This document shows, piece after piece, positions 1 through 5,702 of a stretch of DNA of 5,702 nucleotides (the first letter of the stretch is position 1; every line of letters begins with the position of its first letter). This DNA comes from Nitrospinota bacterium. GTDB taxonomy: Bacteria; Nitrospinota; Nitrospinia; JACRGO01. The translations under genes and the position numbers were made by a program. The notes under the pieces were generated by a model that ran no database searches, was not told the origin of the DNA, and worked only from the letters and a program-made list of their open reading frames with translations. The stretch is taken from NCBI GenBank assembly GCA_016212295.1, contig JACRGO010000170.1, positions 1-5,702 of the forward strand. The letters run 5' to 3'.

Positions 1-135
1 ATTTTACAGATTTTGAGCCTGACCTTATTCGAGAAAAGTCCATTATTTCAAATACTTACAAAAAGAGAATACAAAATACAGGACTGCTATATGCCTAACC
101 AATTGAATTTATTCGATAATTTAACCGGACAGTAG
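1..135 (+). CDS. IS4-type transposase, C-terminal fragment (partial, left copy)
   Basis: Frame 1 is open from the window edge for 44 codons and ends with TAG at 133-135. The peptide begins ILQILSLTLFEKSPLFQIL and ends NQLNLFDNLTGQ. A hydrophobic ILQILSxTLFEK stretch followed by a short polar linker and a terminal NQLxLFD motif is what I recall for the C-terminus of IS4-family transposases of the DUF4372/ISPepr1-like kind. These are DDE enzymes that cut and paste their element. The catalytic core is outside the window, so activity cannot be judged. The gene reads toward the interior of the window. The one base that differs from the right copy (TTA versus TTG, both Leu) is silent. The family call is from memory of the motif; the partial coding frame itself is clear. 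Confidence 0.7.
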   Translation: MLQILSLTLFEKSPLFQILTKREYKIQDCYMPNQLNLFDNLTGQ

Positions 136-137
136 TG
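1..137 (+). mobile_element. 3' end of an insertion sequence (IS4-type), left copy
   Basis: This block reappears in reverse complement at 5564-5700 with one difference in 137 bases (position 27 versus 5674). It carries the C-terminal end of a transposase gene, and the match stops two bases after that gene's stop codon. The element edge is therefore probably at or near 137, where it meets sequence that belongs to a different repeat family (another copy starts at 1228). The outermost bases, read inward from the edge, are CACTACTGTCCGGTTAA and may contain the terminal inverted repeat. The rest of the element lies left of the window, so neither its other end nor a target-site duplication can be examined. 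The IS4 assignment comes from the encoded peptide only. Confidence 0.8.
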
Positions 138-218
138 ATATTGCTTAGGATTTCGTTATTCGGATTTCGAATTTACTTCTCAATGAGTTGCATGAAAAAC
201 TTTGCAAAAAAACAAAGT
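136..218 (+). repeat. dispersed repeat, copy A (partner at 1228-1310)
   Basis: Positions 136-200 match 1228-1292 at 59 of 65 bases with no gap. The shared core is GGATTTCGTTATTCGGATTT. All six differences are transitions. Similarity continues less cleanly to about 218 through a shared AACAAAG block. Copy A begins at the edge of the left insertion sequence, so its left part has probably been cut off or displaced by that insertion. It is noncoding. Confidence 0.75.
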
Positions 219-301
219 GTTATAAGTTTGTAGTACGGATTAAAAATCCCGATAACCAAAATTACGAAAAATAAACAAGGAGATGAAAGTGTTTTGGACA
301 T
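138..301. other. AT-rich spacer between the left IS and hypA
   Basis: No gene is seen here. The first ~80 bases are a copy of the dispersed repeat also present at 1228-1310. Around 241-262 a degenerate reverse copy of the same motif (AAAATCCCGATAACC compared with AAATCCGAATAACG) could make this a worn palindrome. No hairpin followed by a T-run is visible downstream of the hypA stop. An AAGGAG at 278-283 on the plus strand leads only to a short frame that dies inside hypA antisense sequence. Confidence 0.6.
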
Positions 302-643
302 TCATTCAGTCTCGAACTCCTTCACGTACAACTCCAGCCCACCGGTGATTTCAATGTCAGTAGACCCGCAATCCGGACAGAGCAAGGTGTAATTCAGGAT
401 TTCAAAAGACCGAGCGCATACCGCGCATTTGCCGGTGTATGCGACCTCTTCAATCTCAAGTGCCGCCCCTTCCGCCATTGTCTCCTTGGTGATAGCGTCA
501 AAGCAGAAACGGATGGAGTCGGCCACCACGCCGGACATTTTTCCAATAACCAGCCGGACCTTCAGTATTTTTTTCGATTCATGCCGCCTGGCGTGGTCGA
601 AAACTATATCCAGTATGGATTGAGTGACTGACAGCTCATGCAT
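302..643 (-). CDS. hypA: HypA, nickel chaperone for NiFe hydrogenase maturation
   Basis: The protein has 113 residues, the usual HypA/HybF length. It starts MHELSVTQSI, and the invariant His2 after the initiator Met is the nickel ligand in this family. The zinc site is present as two CxxC pairs, C73/C76 (CAVC) and C89/C92 (CPDC). HypA is cytoplasmic and works with HypB to load Ni into the large subunit of NiFe hydrogenase; in some bacteria it also serves urease. No hypB, hypC-F or hydrogenase gene is in the window, so it stands apart from its usual operon here. The MHE start fixes the initiation codon at 643, yet no Shine-Dalgarno sequence is visible upstream, where the sequence is AT-rich and belongs to a repeat (648-669). 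The protein looks intact, and its role follows from family knowledge. Confidence 0.95.
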   Translation of the reverse strand: MHELSVTQSILDIVFDHARRHESKKILKVRLVIGKMSGVVADSIRFCFDAITKETMAEGAALEIEEVAYTGKCAVCARSFEILNYTLLCPDCGSTDIEITGGLELYVKEFETE

Positions 644-647
644 GATG

Positions 648-669
648 TTATATTACGTTCAGAAATTTG
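648..669 (+). repeat. partial copy of the hairpin repeat next to the hypA start
   Basis: The sequence TTATATTACGTTCAGAAATTTGC matches the first half of the 790-837 element after removal of three bases (TTATATTATTGCGTTCAGAAATTTGC). The second arm of the hairpin is missing, so this is a truncated copy. It sits 5 bases upstream of the hypA start codon, where a ribosome binding site would be expected. Confidence 0.6.
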
Positions 670-789
670 CGTGATTCAACAAAAAAGGAAGGCAGTTGAT
701 ATTCTTTGCCGTATTGCTTCATTTGGCTGGGGAGGGCGGCCTCATCATATGGCAATGACAACTTGCCACGCTGTTTTTACTGGAAGAAC

Positions 790-837
790 TTATATTATTG
801 CGTTCAGAAATTTGCTTTGTCCGCGCAAATTTTTTAA
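790..837 (+). repeat. 48-bp hairpin-forming repeat, copy 1
   Basis: This stretch matches the reverse complement of 3982-4029 at about 42 of 48 positions. It holds two arms, AAATTTGC and GCAAATTT, around a loop containing TTTGTCC, so either strand can form a stem-loop. Finding two near-complete copies and one partial copy (648-669) in unrelated spacers marks it as a dispersed extragenic palindrome, similar in style to REP/MITE elements. No terminal signature or coding capacity identifies what moves it. Confidence 0.7.
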
Positions 838-980
838 GGCAAGTCGCATAGCGCGTTTCAAGGGATGGTTTTGAAGTGACAAAATAAAATCAGCGATAAA
901 AACTTGGCCAATGCGCTAAAATTCAAGCAAAACGCCATGTTTAGAAGCGCTCGTGAGCTAAATATTTGGTATGTTAAAAA

Positions 981-1063
981 TGGTGCCGAAGGGGGGACTC
1001 GAACCCCCACGGTTGCCCACACGCCCCTCAAGCGTGCGTGTCTGCCAATTCCACCACTTCGGC
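981..1063 (-). tRNA. tRNA-Leu (anticodon GAG)
   Basis: Read on the minus strand, the gene folds into a full class II tRNA. The acceptor stem is GCCGAAG/CTTCGGC, the D arm contains GAATTGGCAGA, the anticodon stem is CACGC/GCGTG with loop TTGAGGG, and the T arm is GGGGG-TTCGAGT-CCCCC. The anticodon GAG (complement of 1027-1029) reads CUC and CUU leucine codons. The variable arm (TGGGCAACCGT) is at the short end for tRNA-Leu, giving 83 nt in all. The 3' CCA is encoded (981-983) and is followed at once by five T residues. It lies downstream of secG on the same strand, an arrangement I recall from several bacterial lineages, and could be reached by read-through, although 425 bp of repeats separate the two. 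Confidence 0.97.
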
Positions 1064-1130
1064 ACTGATATACTGAAAAATCTGGAACCACAGATTACGC
1101 AGATTGCATGGCGCGGCTTCGCCGCAACTA

Positions 1131-1259
1131 AAATCCGAATACCGAAATACGAAACAAATCCGAATAATCAAATTTCAATATACCAAACCACGTTGGCCTG
1201 AGTTTTGAAATTTGAGGCTTTGAATTTTGATATTGTTTAGGATTTCGTTATTCGGATTT
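1131..1259. repeat. inner palindrome with arms 1131-1157 and 1233-1259
   Basis: The left arm AAATCCGAATACCGAAATAC, continuing GAAACAA, matches the reverse complement of 1233-1259 at 24 of 27 positions. The 75-base centre keeps weaker self-complementarity (AATCAAATTTCAA on the left, TTTGAATTTTGATA on the right). A strongly AT-rich motif built from GAAATNCGAA-like units is typical of high-copy intergenic repeats in some environmental bacteria; that last point is a recollection, not something tested here. Confidence 0.65.
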
Positions 1260-1310
1260 CGAGTTTACTTTTTAATGAGTTACATGAAAAATTGCGCTAA
1301 AAACAAAGTT
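1228..1310 (+). repeat. dispersed repeat, copy B (partner at 136-218)
   Basis: This is the second copy of the repeat beside the left insertion sequence, with 59 of 65 matches over 1228-1292. Its left portion coincides with the right arm of the 1131-1259 palindrome. Copy A probably lost the equivalent left arm where the insertion sequence now begins. Copy B therefore shows what the intact element looks like. Confidence 0.7.
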
Positions 1311-1320
1311 ATTAAAAGGA

Positions 1321-1405
1321 TTTTTAACCACGGATTTCACCGATTGCACAGATTTTATAGAAAATAATTTAATCTGTGCCATCTGCGGAATCTGTGGTTA
1401 AAAAA
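1321..1405. repeat. palindromic AACCACNGATT repeat with a 16-bp loop
   Basis: The arms 1321-1354 and 1371-1405 pair at about 29 of 34 positions. Each begins with TTTTTAACCAC at the outside and meets at GCACAGATT next to the loop TTATAGAAAATAATTT. The outer A and T runs would let a transcript from either direction end in a U-rich tract after a long stem, so it could act as a two-way terminator. That role is an inference. A lone half motif (AACCACAGATTACGCAGATT) occurs at 1086-1105. Very similar AACCACAGATT palindromes are common in spacers of many environmental genomes, as I recall. Confidence 0.7.
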
Positions 1406-1488
1406 TTTTGGTTGCGGCGAGGCCGCTCCATGAAATCCGCGGTTCCTAAGTCGTTGTCTTGCAAGTGAAACCTTGAAATCCGATACAG

Positions 1489-1947
1489 TTAATTTGCCGG
1501 TTGATTGGAAGGAGGACTTTCCTGCGCCGGCATGTTCGCGGGCGCGCTTGCCTCTCCAGTCGCAACATCAGGGGCGGCCTGCTCAACTGCCACGGCTTTC
1601 TGGCTATCCGCTGGAGCAACGGCCTCTTTTTCACTCCTCTCGGACGGCAATGCAGGCAAAGCCGCCTTTGATTCCTTGGCCACAGGGACCTGTCCGGAGG
1701 TCACCAACGATGCCTTTTCCTTGCGCGACGACATGGAAGACAGGGTCAAGGAAGTCACCATGAACACTATCGCCGCGCCGGTGGTGAACTTCGTCAAGAA
1801 ATTTCCGGCCCCGCTGGTCCCGAATACCGTCTGGCTTGAGCCCCCAAAGGCCGAGCCCATGGCGCCACCCTTGCCGGTCTGGAGTAAAACAACAAAAATC
1901 AGAACAAAGCCCACGAAGACGTGGATAACTGTAAGCAACGTTTCCAT
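1489..1947 (-). CDS. secG: SecG, Sec translocon subunit with a long C-terminal tail
   Basis: The protein has 152 residues. The first 70 are a standard SecG: a membrane segment at about residues 3-22, a cytoplasmic glycine-rich loop with the family signature GKGGAMGSAFGGSSQTVFG at 25-43, and a second membrane segment at about 52-70. SecG joins SecY and SecE in the inner-membrane protein-conducting channel and assists SecA-driven export. Residues 71-152 form a low-complexity tail rich in Ala, Pro, Glu and Ser, which makes the protein longer than the usual 70-110 residues. The start METLLTVIHV fits the family, and AAAGGA at 1959-1964 is a plausible but distant ribosome binding site (11 bases from ATG). 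The gene follows tpiA after 53 bases on the same strand and is probably transcribed with it. Such tails are variable in this family, so no function is claimed for this one. Confidence 0.95.
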   Translation of the reverse strand: METLLTVIHVFVGFVLIFVVLLQTGKGGAMGSAFGGSSQTVFGTSGAGNFLTKFTTGAAIVFMVTSLTLSSMSSRKEKASLVTSGQVPVAKESKAALPALPSERSEKEAVAPADSQKAVAVEQAAPDVATGEASAPANMPAQESPPSNQPAN

Positions 1948-2000
1948 AAAATGAAATATCCTTTAAAAGTATTTTTATTTTATCAGATTTGCCGCGGATA

Positions 2001-2768
2001 TCAAAGGGAGGCGTTTTCAGCCGCCATGATGATGGCGGTAAATGATCCGACCTTCAGGCTGGCGCCGCCGATCAAACCGCCGTCTATGTCAGGTTGACTC
2101 AATAGATCCGGCGCATTTTCCTGGTTCATGCTCCCGCCGTATAAAATCCTGGTTTGCTCTGAGACCGCGGGACCATAAAGATCGCCTATAAGGACCCTTA
2201 TATGCCGGTGGACCTCCTCGGCCTGCTGGGGAGTGGCGTTTCTCCCGGTGCCTATGGCCCACACCGGCTCGTAGGCTATGACTATATTTTTTATGCCGTC
2301 CTGGTCGATGCCGCGAAGGGCGCCCATCAGTCGAGTGTTAATCACCTCCATGGCCTTTCCGGATTCCCTTTCAGCCAGCGTCTCGCCTATGCAGACTATG
2401 GGCATGAGTCCACACGCGATGGCCGCCTTGATCCTCTTGTTGACCGATTCGTCCGTCTCTCCGAAATACTGCCGCCTTTCCGAGTGGCCGACAATCGCGT
2501 AAGCGCAGCCGATTTCCGTAAGCATGAGGGGCGAGATCTCACCGGTAAAGGCCCCCTTGTCTTCCCAAAAGACATTTTGGGAGGAAAGGCGTATATTGGA
2601 GTTCTTTAAAATCGACCCAACCGCATACAGGGCGGTAAAGGGCGGGGCAACCGCGATTTCCGTCCTCTTCACGCCGAGGACGCGGGTCTTGACGCACTCA
2701 ACCAATTCCAGGGCCTCGGCCACGGTATTATTCATCTTCCAGTTTCCCGCTATAAGGGGCGTCCTCAT
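2001..2768 (-). CDS. tpiA: triosephosphate isomerase
   Basis: This 255-residue cytoplasmic enzyme interconverts dihydroxyacetone phosphate and glyceraldehyde 3-phosphate in glycolysis and gluconeogenesis. The TIM-barrel landmarks are all present: GNWKMN with catalytic Lys11, GHSERR with the electrophile His95, YEPVWAIGTG with the general base Glu167, and the phosphate-binding YGGSM and GGLIGGASL stretches near the C-terminus. The length is normal and the frame is intact. The ATG at 2768 lies three bases after the gap stop codon, with AAGGGG at 2778-2783 inside the end of gap as ribosome binding site, so the two are very likely translationally coupled. The phosphoglycerate kinase gene that often sits between gap and tpiA is not there. 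Confidence 0.98.
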   Translation of the reverse strand: MRTPLIAGNWKMNNTVAEALELVECVKTRVLGVKRTEIAVAPPFTALYAVGSILKNSNIRLSSQNVFWEDKGAFTGEISPLMLTEIGCAYAIVGHSERRQYFGETDESVNKRIKAAIACGLMPIVCIGETLAERESGKAMEVINTRLMGALRGIDQDGIKNIVIAYEPVWAIGTGRNATPQQAEEVHRHIRVLIGDLYGPAVSEQTRILYGGSMNQENAPDLLSQPDIDGGLIGGASLKVGSFTAIIMAAENASL

Positions 2769-2771
2769 GTA

Positions 2772-3788
<1,017 letters not shown>

Positions 3789-3840
3789 CTAAAAAATTTT
3801 TCCCGCAGGAACTGCTTTGTTGAAATTTAATAAGGGCTTT

Positions 3841-3869
3841 ATTGTACTATCAGCTCAGGGGAAAATCAA
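3841..3869 (-). promoter_or_regulatory. sigma70-like promoter for gap-tpiA-secG
   Basis: On the minus strand, TTGATT (complement of 3864-3869) and TACAAT (complement of 3841-3846) are separated by exactly 17 bases. Each differs from the TTGACA/TATAAT consensus by one or two bases. Transcription would begin near 3834, leaving a leader of about 55 bases before the gap start, which carries the AGGAG ribosome binding site. No operator or riboswitch fold is recognised in that leader. The call rests on consensus match and position only. Confidence 0.65.
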
Positions 3870-3979
3870 TGAAGGCGGACTTTTGGCCGCATCATGGCAA
3901 GGAAATAACAGGAATTTTCGATTGCTTTGAAAAAAAAGGCTGTGTTACCATTGCCATTTCATCGCTCGATAGGAAGCCG

Positions 3980-4016
3980 GTTGAAAAATTTGCGCGGAAA
4001 ACGCAAATTTTTGAAC
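3980..4016. repeat. near-perfect 15-bp hairpin inside the repeat copy
   Basis: The arms GTTGAAAAATTTGCG (3980-3994) and CGCAAATTTTTGAAC (4002-4016) pair except at one position, around the 7-base loop CGGAAAA. This is the stem-loop of the dispersed 48-bp element whose other copy is at 790-837. The copy here has the longer and better-matched stem. It lies about 110 bases upstream of the gap promoter and about 260 bases upstream of bioF, with no evident link to either. Confidence 0.7.
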
Positions 4017-4029
4017 GCAATAATATTGC
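3982..4029 (-). repeat. 48-bp hairpin-forming repeat, copy 2 (inverted)
   Basis: Its reverse complement matches 790-837 at about 42 of 48 positions. Shared blocks are ATATTATTGCGTTCA, AAATTTGC and TCCGCGCAAATTTTT. Outside these 48 bases the two regions diverge quickly, so this seems to be the unit that spreads. Confidence 0.7.
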
Positions 4030-4049
4030 TCTGGCACATTTAAAATCCC

Positions 4050-4073
4050 GTAACCGTTCACGGTTCAGGGTTC
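4050..4073 (+). repeat. 24-bp perfect inverted repeat, left arm
   Basis: The arm starts GTAACCGTTCACGGTTC and is the exact reverse complement of 4238-4261. It contains a smaller internal palindrome, AACCGT-TC-ACGGTT. The two arms enclose 164 bases of noncoding DNA just upstream of bioF. The enclosed stretch contains GGTTAACC (4149-4156), CTGCTTAGCAG (4156-4166) and a hairpin at 4176-4201, but no gene. Confidence 0.85.
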
Positions 4074-4237
4074 ACGGTTAAAAAATCGCCAAACACGGCA
4101 ATGTAAGGGCAAGGTTTTTTTTAGGGCGCTCCACATTGTAGGCCTGTTGGTTAACCTGCTTAGCAGCGCTTAATGAAAATCCGCATTGGTAAGCGGGTTT
4201 TTGCGATAAGCGTTGATACAGGGTTTTCTAAAACCTG

Positions 4238-4261
4238 GAACCCTGAACCGTGAACGGTTAC
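4238..4261 (-). repeat. 24-bp perfect inverted repeat, right arm
   Basis: This is the exact reverse complement of 4050-4073 and ends 17 bases before the bioF ATG. Any bioF transcript starting upstream of 4050 could fold the two arms together and bring a long stem close to the start codon. Whether that happens is unknown. The pair may equally be the ends of a small nonautonomous mobile element, or simply two copies of a common spacer repeat in opposite orientation. Confidence 0.85.
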
Positions 4262-4278
4262 AAAATCTAAAATTCCAA

Positions 4279-5451
4279 ATGTCTTTTCACTTTCAGGAAT
4301 TCCTATCTAAGGAAATCAATCTCCTCCGCGAGGAGGGGCTGCTGCGTGAGCTAAAAACCATACATGGCGCACAGGGACCTTGGGTGGACCTTGGAGGCAG
4401 GCGCACCCTTCTGCTTTGCTCCAATGACTACCTTGGATTGGCCTCTGACCATCAAGTCACTGGAGCTTTCACGTCAGGCGTCGAAGAATTCGGGACAGGG
4501 TCCGGCGCCTCCAGGTTGATTTCCGGCAATAGGTCCCCGCATGAGGGGTTGGAGAAGGCCATAGCGCAATTCAAGGGAACCGAATCCGCGCTCCTGTTTA
4601 ATTCCGGCTACCATGCCAATATAGGGGCCATTCCCGCCCTCTTCGGGGAAGGCGATTTGATTCTAAGTGATGAATTGAACCACGCCTCCTTGATCGACGG
4701 GTGCCGCTTGAGCAAGGCGCGGGTCTTGAAATATCCGCACAAGGACTGCGCCTCCCTGAAAAAAATGCTACGCGAAAATAGCGGCTGCAAAAAAAAATTG
4801 GTCCTCACCGACGGGGTCTTCAGCATGGACGGCGATATCGCCCCCTTGCCGGGTATTGTGGAATTGGCAGGGCAATTCGAGGCGGTCGTGATGGTGGACG
4901 ACGCGCATGCCACCGGCGTACTGGGTCCAGGCGGCAAAGGGACCCTTGGGCACTTTGGCCTTGAGCCGGACTGCGTGGATATCCAGATGGGCACCTTGGG
5001 AAAGGCGCTGGGATGCTTCGGGGCCTTTGTGGCCGGAAAAAAGGAATTGACTCAATTCCTGACCAACAAGGCACGGTCTTTTATATACACCACGGCCCTT
5101 CCGCCCGCGCTGGCGGCGGCCGCTTGCAAGGCATTGGAGATAGCAGGGAGAGATCAATGCCGGAGGGACAGGCTATGGGAAAACGTCCGTTTTTTTAAAG
5201 AGGGACTTGAAAAACTAGGATTTGACATAATGGGGAGCGAGACGCCGATAGTCCCGATTTTCATAGGGGACCCGGTGAAGACAATGAAAATCAGCGCTTG
5301 TCTGCTTGAGAAGGGGTTGTTCGTCCAGGGAATACGGCCCCCGTCCGTTCCAGAAGGAAAATCCAGGCTGCGGGCCGCTCTTTCCGCTTCACATACCATG
5401 GAAGACCTTGAGTTTGCCCTTGAAGTCATTGAAAACGTTGGGATAAACTAA
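4279..5451 (+). CDS. bioF: 8-amino-7-oxononanoate synthase (biotin synthesis)
   Basis: The 390-residue PLP enzyme condenses pimeloyl-ACP (or -CoA) with alanine to give 8-amino-7-oxononanoate, the first step of biotin ring assembly in the cytoplasm. Numbered from the ATG, the landmarks are SNDYLGL near 48-54, GTGSGASRLISGN near 72-84, His135 in LNHASL (stacks on PLP), Asp207 and His210 in VDDAHATG, and the Schiff-base Lys242 in TLGKALG. Length is close to E. coli BioF (384). The frame is open further upstream to a TTG at 4213, but that part runs through the 4238-4261 repeat, and MSFHFQEFL matches the family start, so ATG 4279 is chosen. No Shine-Dalgarno sequence precedes it. Sister enzymes (2-amino-3-ketobutyrate CoA ligase, ALA synthase, serine palmitoyltransferase) share this fold, but the sequence fits BioF best. 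No other bio gene is in the window. Confidence 0.9.
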   Translation: MSFHFQEFLSKEINLLREEGLLRELKTIHGAQGPWVDLGGRRTLLLCSNDYLGLASDHQVTGAFTSGVEEFGTGSGASRLISGNRSPHEGLEKAIAQFKGTESALLFNSGYHANIGAIPALFGEGDLILSDELNHASLIDGCRLSKARVLKYPHKDCASLKKMLRENSGCKKKLVLTDGVFSMDGDIAPLPGIVELAGQFEAVVMVDDAHATGVLGPGGKGTLGHFGLEPDCVDIQMGTLGKALGCFGAFVAGKKELTQFLTNKARSFIYTTALPPALAAAACKALEIAGRDQCRRDRLWENVRFFKEGLEKLGFDIMGSETPIVPIFIGDPVKTMKISACLLEKGLFVQGIRPPSVPEGKSRLRAALSASHTMEDLEFALEVIENVGIN

Positions 5452-5542
5452 AAGACGCTTCCAGAAATTATAAAAAAACTATCAAAAAAATTTGAGGACT
5501 GTCGCATATTAGCATTGGATTTGTGTTGTAAATATTTTTTGG

Positions 5543-5563
5543 AAAGGAAATAAAATGAAAAAA
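5543..5563 (+). pseudogene. possible gene start cut off by the right IS
   Basis: AAAGGA at 5543-5548 is followed after six bases by ATG AAA AAA (5555-5563), which is a textbook translation start. At 5564 the sequence becomes the insertion sequence. Translation would continue into it for 16 codons and stop at TAG 5612-5614, which is not a meaningful protein. The simplest reading is that the element inserted after codon 3 of a gene whose remainder lies beyond the window. The upstream stretch 5452-5542 is AT-rich and shows no clear promoter or terminator. The alternative is a chance match in AT-rich sequence. Confidence 0.35.
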
Positions 5564-5702
5564 CACTACTGTCCGGTTAAATTATCGAATAAATTCAATT
5601 GGTTAGGCATATAGCAGTCCTGTATTTTGTATTCTCTTTTTGTAAGTATTTGAAATAATGGACTTTTCTCGAACAAGGTCAGGCTCAAAATCTGTAAAAT
5701 TG
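5564..5702 (-). mobile_element. 3' end of an insertion sequence (IS4-type), right copy
   Basis: Bases 5564-5700 are the inverted twin of 1-137. The match starts exactly at CACTACTGTCC, after the ATGAAAAAA of the preceding frame, and in the left copy it also ends at this motif, so this is probably the true element edge. Two more bases (5701-5702) belong to the element but have no counterpart in the left copy because the window ends there. The distal end is outside the window. Confidence 0.8.
5566..5702 (-). CDS. IS4-type transposase, C-terminal fragment (partial, right copy)
   Basis: The minus-strand frame is open from the window edge to TAG (complement of 5566-5568) and encodes the same 44 residues as the left copy, ending NQLNLFDNLTGQ. 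The only base difference between the copies is synonymous. Identical protein with a single silent change indicates two recent copies of one element and not ancient relatives. Everything upstream of these residues is missing. Confidence 0.7.
   Translation of the reverse strand, partial: ILQILSLTLFEKSPLFQILTKREYKIQDCYMPNQLNLFDNLTGQ

Larger units (their letters stand above)
644..980. other. 337-bp spacer between hypA and tRNA-Leu, repeats only
   Basis: No credible gene is seen. The plus-strand frame from 638 to 874 has no ribosome binding site and consists partly of the hairpin repeat described at 790-837. A shortened copy of that repeat's first half lies at 648-669, just upstream of hypA. Around 943-960 there is a small inverted repeat (GCTC-GT-GAGC flanked by TTTAG and CTAAA) of unknown role. 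The remaining bases show nothing I can name. A promoter for hypA would have to lie in this stretch, but none stands out. Confidence 0.55.
1084..1446. repeat. nested palindromic block between tRNA-Leu and secG
   Basis: The outer arms 1084-1128 and 1411-1446 are inverted copies. Both begin GGAACC at the outside and end GCCGCAAC at the inside, with about 10 extra bases in the left arm. Each arm also holds its own mini-hairpin, GCGGC-TTC-GCCGC on the left and GCGGC-GAG-GCCGC on the right. Inside lie a second palindrome (1131-1259) and a third (1321-1405). The layout looks like repeats inserted into repeats. No open reading frame of interest runs through it. It fills almost the whole spacer downstream of secG, which shows no conventional terminator. 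Confidence 0.65.

Noticed and set aside
278-345. AAGGAG followed by ATG/GTG on the plus strand near the end of hypA
   Set aside because: The ATG directly abuts the AAGGAG with no spacer, and the GTG frame ends after about 19 codons in hypA antisense.
638-874. Plus-strand open frame of 78 codons overlapping the hypA start
   Set aside because: It has no ribosome binding site, overlaps the hypA N-terminus antisense, and is built partly from the hairpin repeat copies.
971-1201. Plus-strand frame across the tRNA region
   Set aside because: It reads through the complement of a fully folded tRNA-Leu and into palindromic repeat, so it is not a gene.
1086-1405. Possible CRISPR array, given several AACCAC motifs
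   Set aside because: The motifs are inverted halves of palindromes with irregular spacing, not regular direct repeats with unique spacers, and no cas gene is present.
1505-1954. 149-codon plus-strand frame
   Set aside because: It is antisense to secG, which has clear family motifs and membrane segments. The open frame is a by-product of Ala/Gly-rich codons.
3842-4081. Plus-strand open frame between gap and bioF (ATG at 3869 gives 70 residues)
   Set aside because: Its second half is the dispersed hairpin repeat and the left arm of the 24-bp inverted repeat, and its start lies on the gap promoter. The peptide resembles no family I know.
4130-4162. BirA-like half site (GGTTAACC) upstream of bioF
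   Set aside because: A BirA operator needs two arms such as TTGTNAACC and GGTTNACAA about 15 bases apart. Only one such motif is present, and no partner lies at that spacing.
4176-4202. Hairpin AAAATCCGC/GCGGGTTTT followed by a short T-run, resembling a terminator
   Set aside because: The stem is weak (one G-U pair and four outer A-T pairs), the T-run is only five long, and no plus-strand gene lies upstream for it to terminate.

Overview
This 5.7-kb window is ordinary bacterial chromosome enclosed by two copies of one insertion sequence. Five protein genes and one tRNA gene are supported. The gap-tpiA-secG-tRNA-Leu order, the SecG sequence and the kinds of intergenic repeats suggest an uncultivated Gram-negative-type bacterium, perhaps Desulfobacterota (deltaproteobacteria-like) or a PVC/Omnitrophota-like lineage. 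That placement is an inference from remembered family patterns and is weak. Coding regions are moderately GC-rich, while the spacers are AT-rich and full of palindromic repeats.

Layout. Bases 1-137 and 5564-5700 are inverted copies (136 of 137 identical) of the 3' end of a transposase gene, probably of the IS4 type, each reading inward and continuing beyond the window. Moving right, there is hypA (minus), a repeat-filled spacer, tRNA-Leu(GAG) (minus), a 425-bp spacer with nested palindromes, and then secG, tpiA and gap (all minus). The minus-strand cluster probably starts from a sigma70-like promoter at 3841-3869. A 500-bp spacer follows with more repeats, then bioF (plus). After bioF, a strong ribosome binding site and start codon run directly into the right-hand insertion sequence, as if a gene had been interrupted after three codons.

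Function. gap and tpiA encode two central glycolytic/gluconeogenic enzymes (GAPDH and triosephosphate isomerase) and are probably co-transcribed with secG, a small subunit of the Sec translocon. The phosphoglycerate kinase gene often found between gap and tpiA is absent. hypA (nickel delivery to NiFe hydrogenase) and bioF (first committed step of biotin ring assembly) each stand alone here, so their partners must lie elsewhere. No previously undescribed defence or mobile system is evident. The most notable features are the inverted insertion-sequence pair, the density of palindromic repeats in every spacer, the missing pgk and the possible interrupted gene.
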